Assembly (NCBI GenBank): GCA_029222685.1
Contig: JARHVB010000040.1
Coordinates: forward strand, 1-33,843
Direction: 5' to 3'
Length of the DNA stretch: 33,843 nucleotides
DNA from: Terripilifer ovatus
GTDB lineage: Bacteria > Pseudomonadota > Alphaproteobacteria > Rhizobiales > Beijerinckiaceae
The notes under the pieces were generated by a model, which saw nothing but the letters and a program-made list of their open reading frames with translations, ran no database searches and was not told the DNA's origin. This document shows positions 33,798 through 33,843 of this stretch, one piece after another. Numbering within the stretch: the stretch's first letter is position 1; each line of letters opens with the position of its first letter. Position numbers and translations under genes: made by a program.

Positions 33798-33843
33798 CGG
33801 CGGAGAGATCGTCTCATCCCAGGTCGTTTCAGACCGTTCCTCA

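Overview
The window is a GC-rich, densely coded chromosomal segment of an alphaproteobacterium, most likely of the order Hyphomicrobiales (Rhizobiales). The evidence is the CtrA inhibitor SciP, a PmtA-type phosphatidylethanolamine N-methyltransferase, the order pgsA-moaD-moaE, the order rsmB-like / heparinase II-III / purH, and a dispersed palindrome of rhizobial type. The genus cannot be fixed from the sequence. Nearly everything is ordinary housekeeping or metabolism; the accessory part is about 2 kb next to a tRNA-Met gene.

Layout. 1-6.1 kb: a flavin monooxygenase (-), sciP (-) with its own terminator and a CtrA-like box upstream, mnmA (+) with a four-copy 15-bp repeat in its 5' end, pmtA (+), ilvA (-). 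6.0-8.2 kb: an elongator tRNA-Met with a clear promoter, then a low-GC insert bounded by a 19-bp direct repeat of the tRNA 3' end. The insert holds an intact trypsin-like peptidase, a broken ligD tail, a frameshifted ribbon-helix-helix-like remnant and a secreted hypothetical protein. 8.3-15.7 kb: a low-affinity iron permease-like protein, a HAMP-GAF-GGDEF diguanylate cyclase, a quinone oxidoreductase, an AmpG-like transporter, a PilZ protein, and a nitrilase whose end runs into a convergent, apparently C-terminally shortened methyltransferase.

15.9-20.1 kb: a compact row of an AbrB-like membrane protein, a glutathione S-transferase and a Bug-type solute-binding protein, then pgsA, a rhizobial palindromic repeat, moaD and moaE. 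20.3-25.5 kb: a YfhO-like membrane protein, ubiK, ybjN-proC (overlapping ATGA) and a TetR regulator. 25.5-33.8 kb: a Tat-exported amidohydrolase (-), an EamA transporter with a His-rich tail and a five-copy 15-bp repeat, an RsmB-type rRNA methyltransferase, a heparinase II/III-like protein, purH and a YbjQ-family protein followed by a strong hairpin.

No CRISPR array, complete prophage, insertion sequence or rRNA was seen. The strongest unusual signals are the tRNA-Met mini-island, the two unrelated in-frame 15-bp repeat expansions, and the paired odd ends of the convergent nitrilase and methyltransferase genes.
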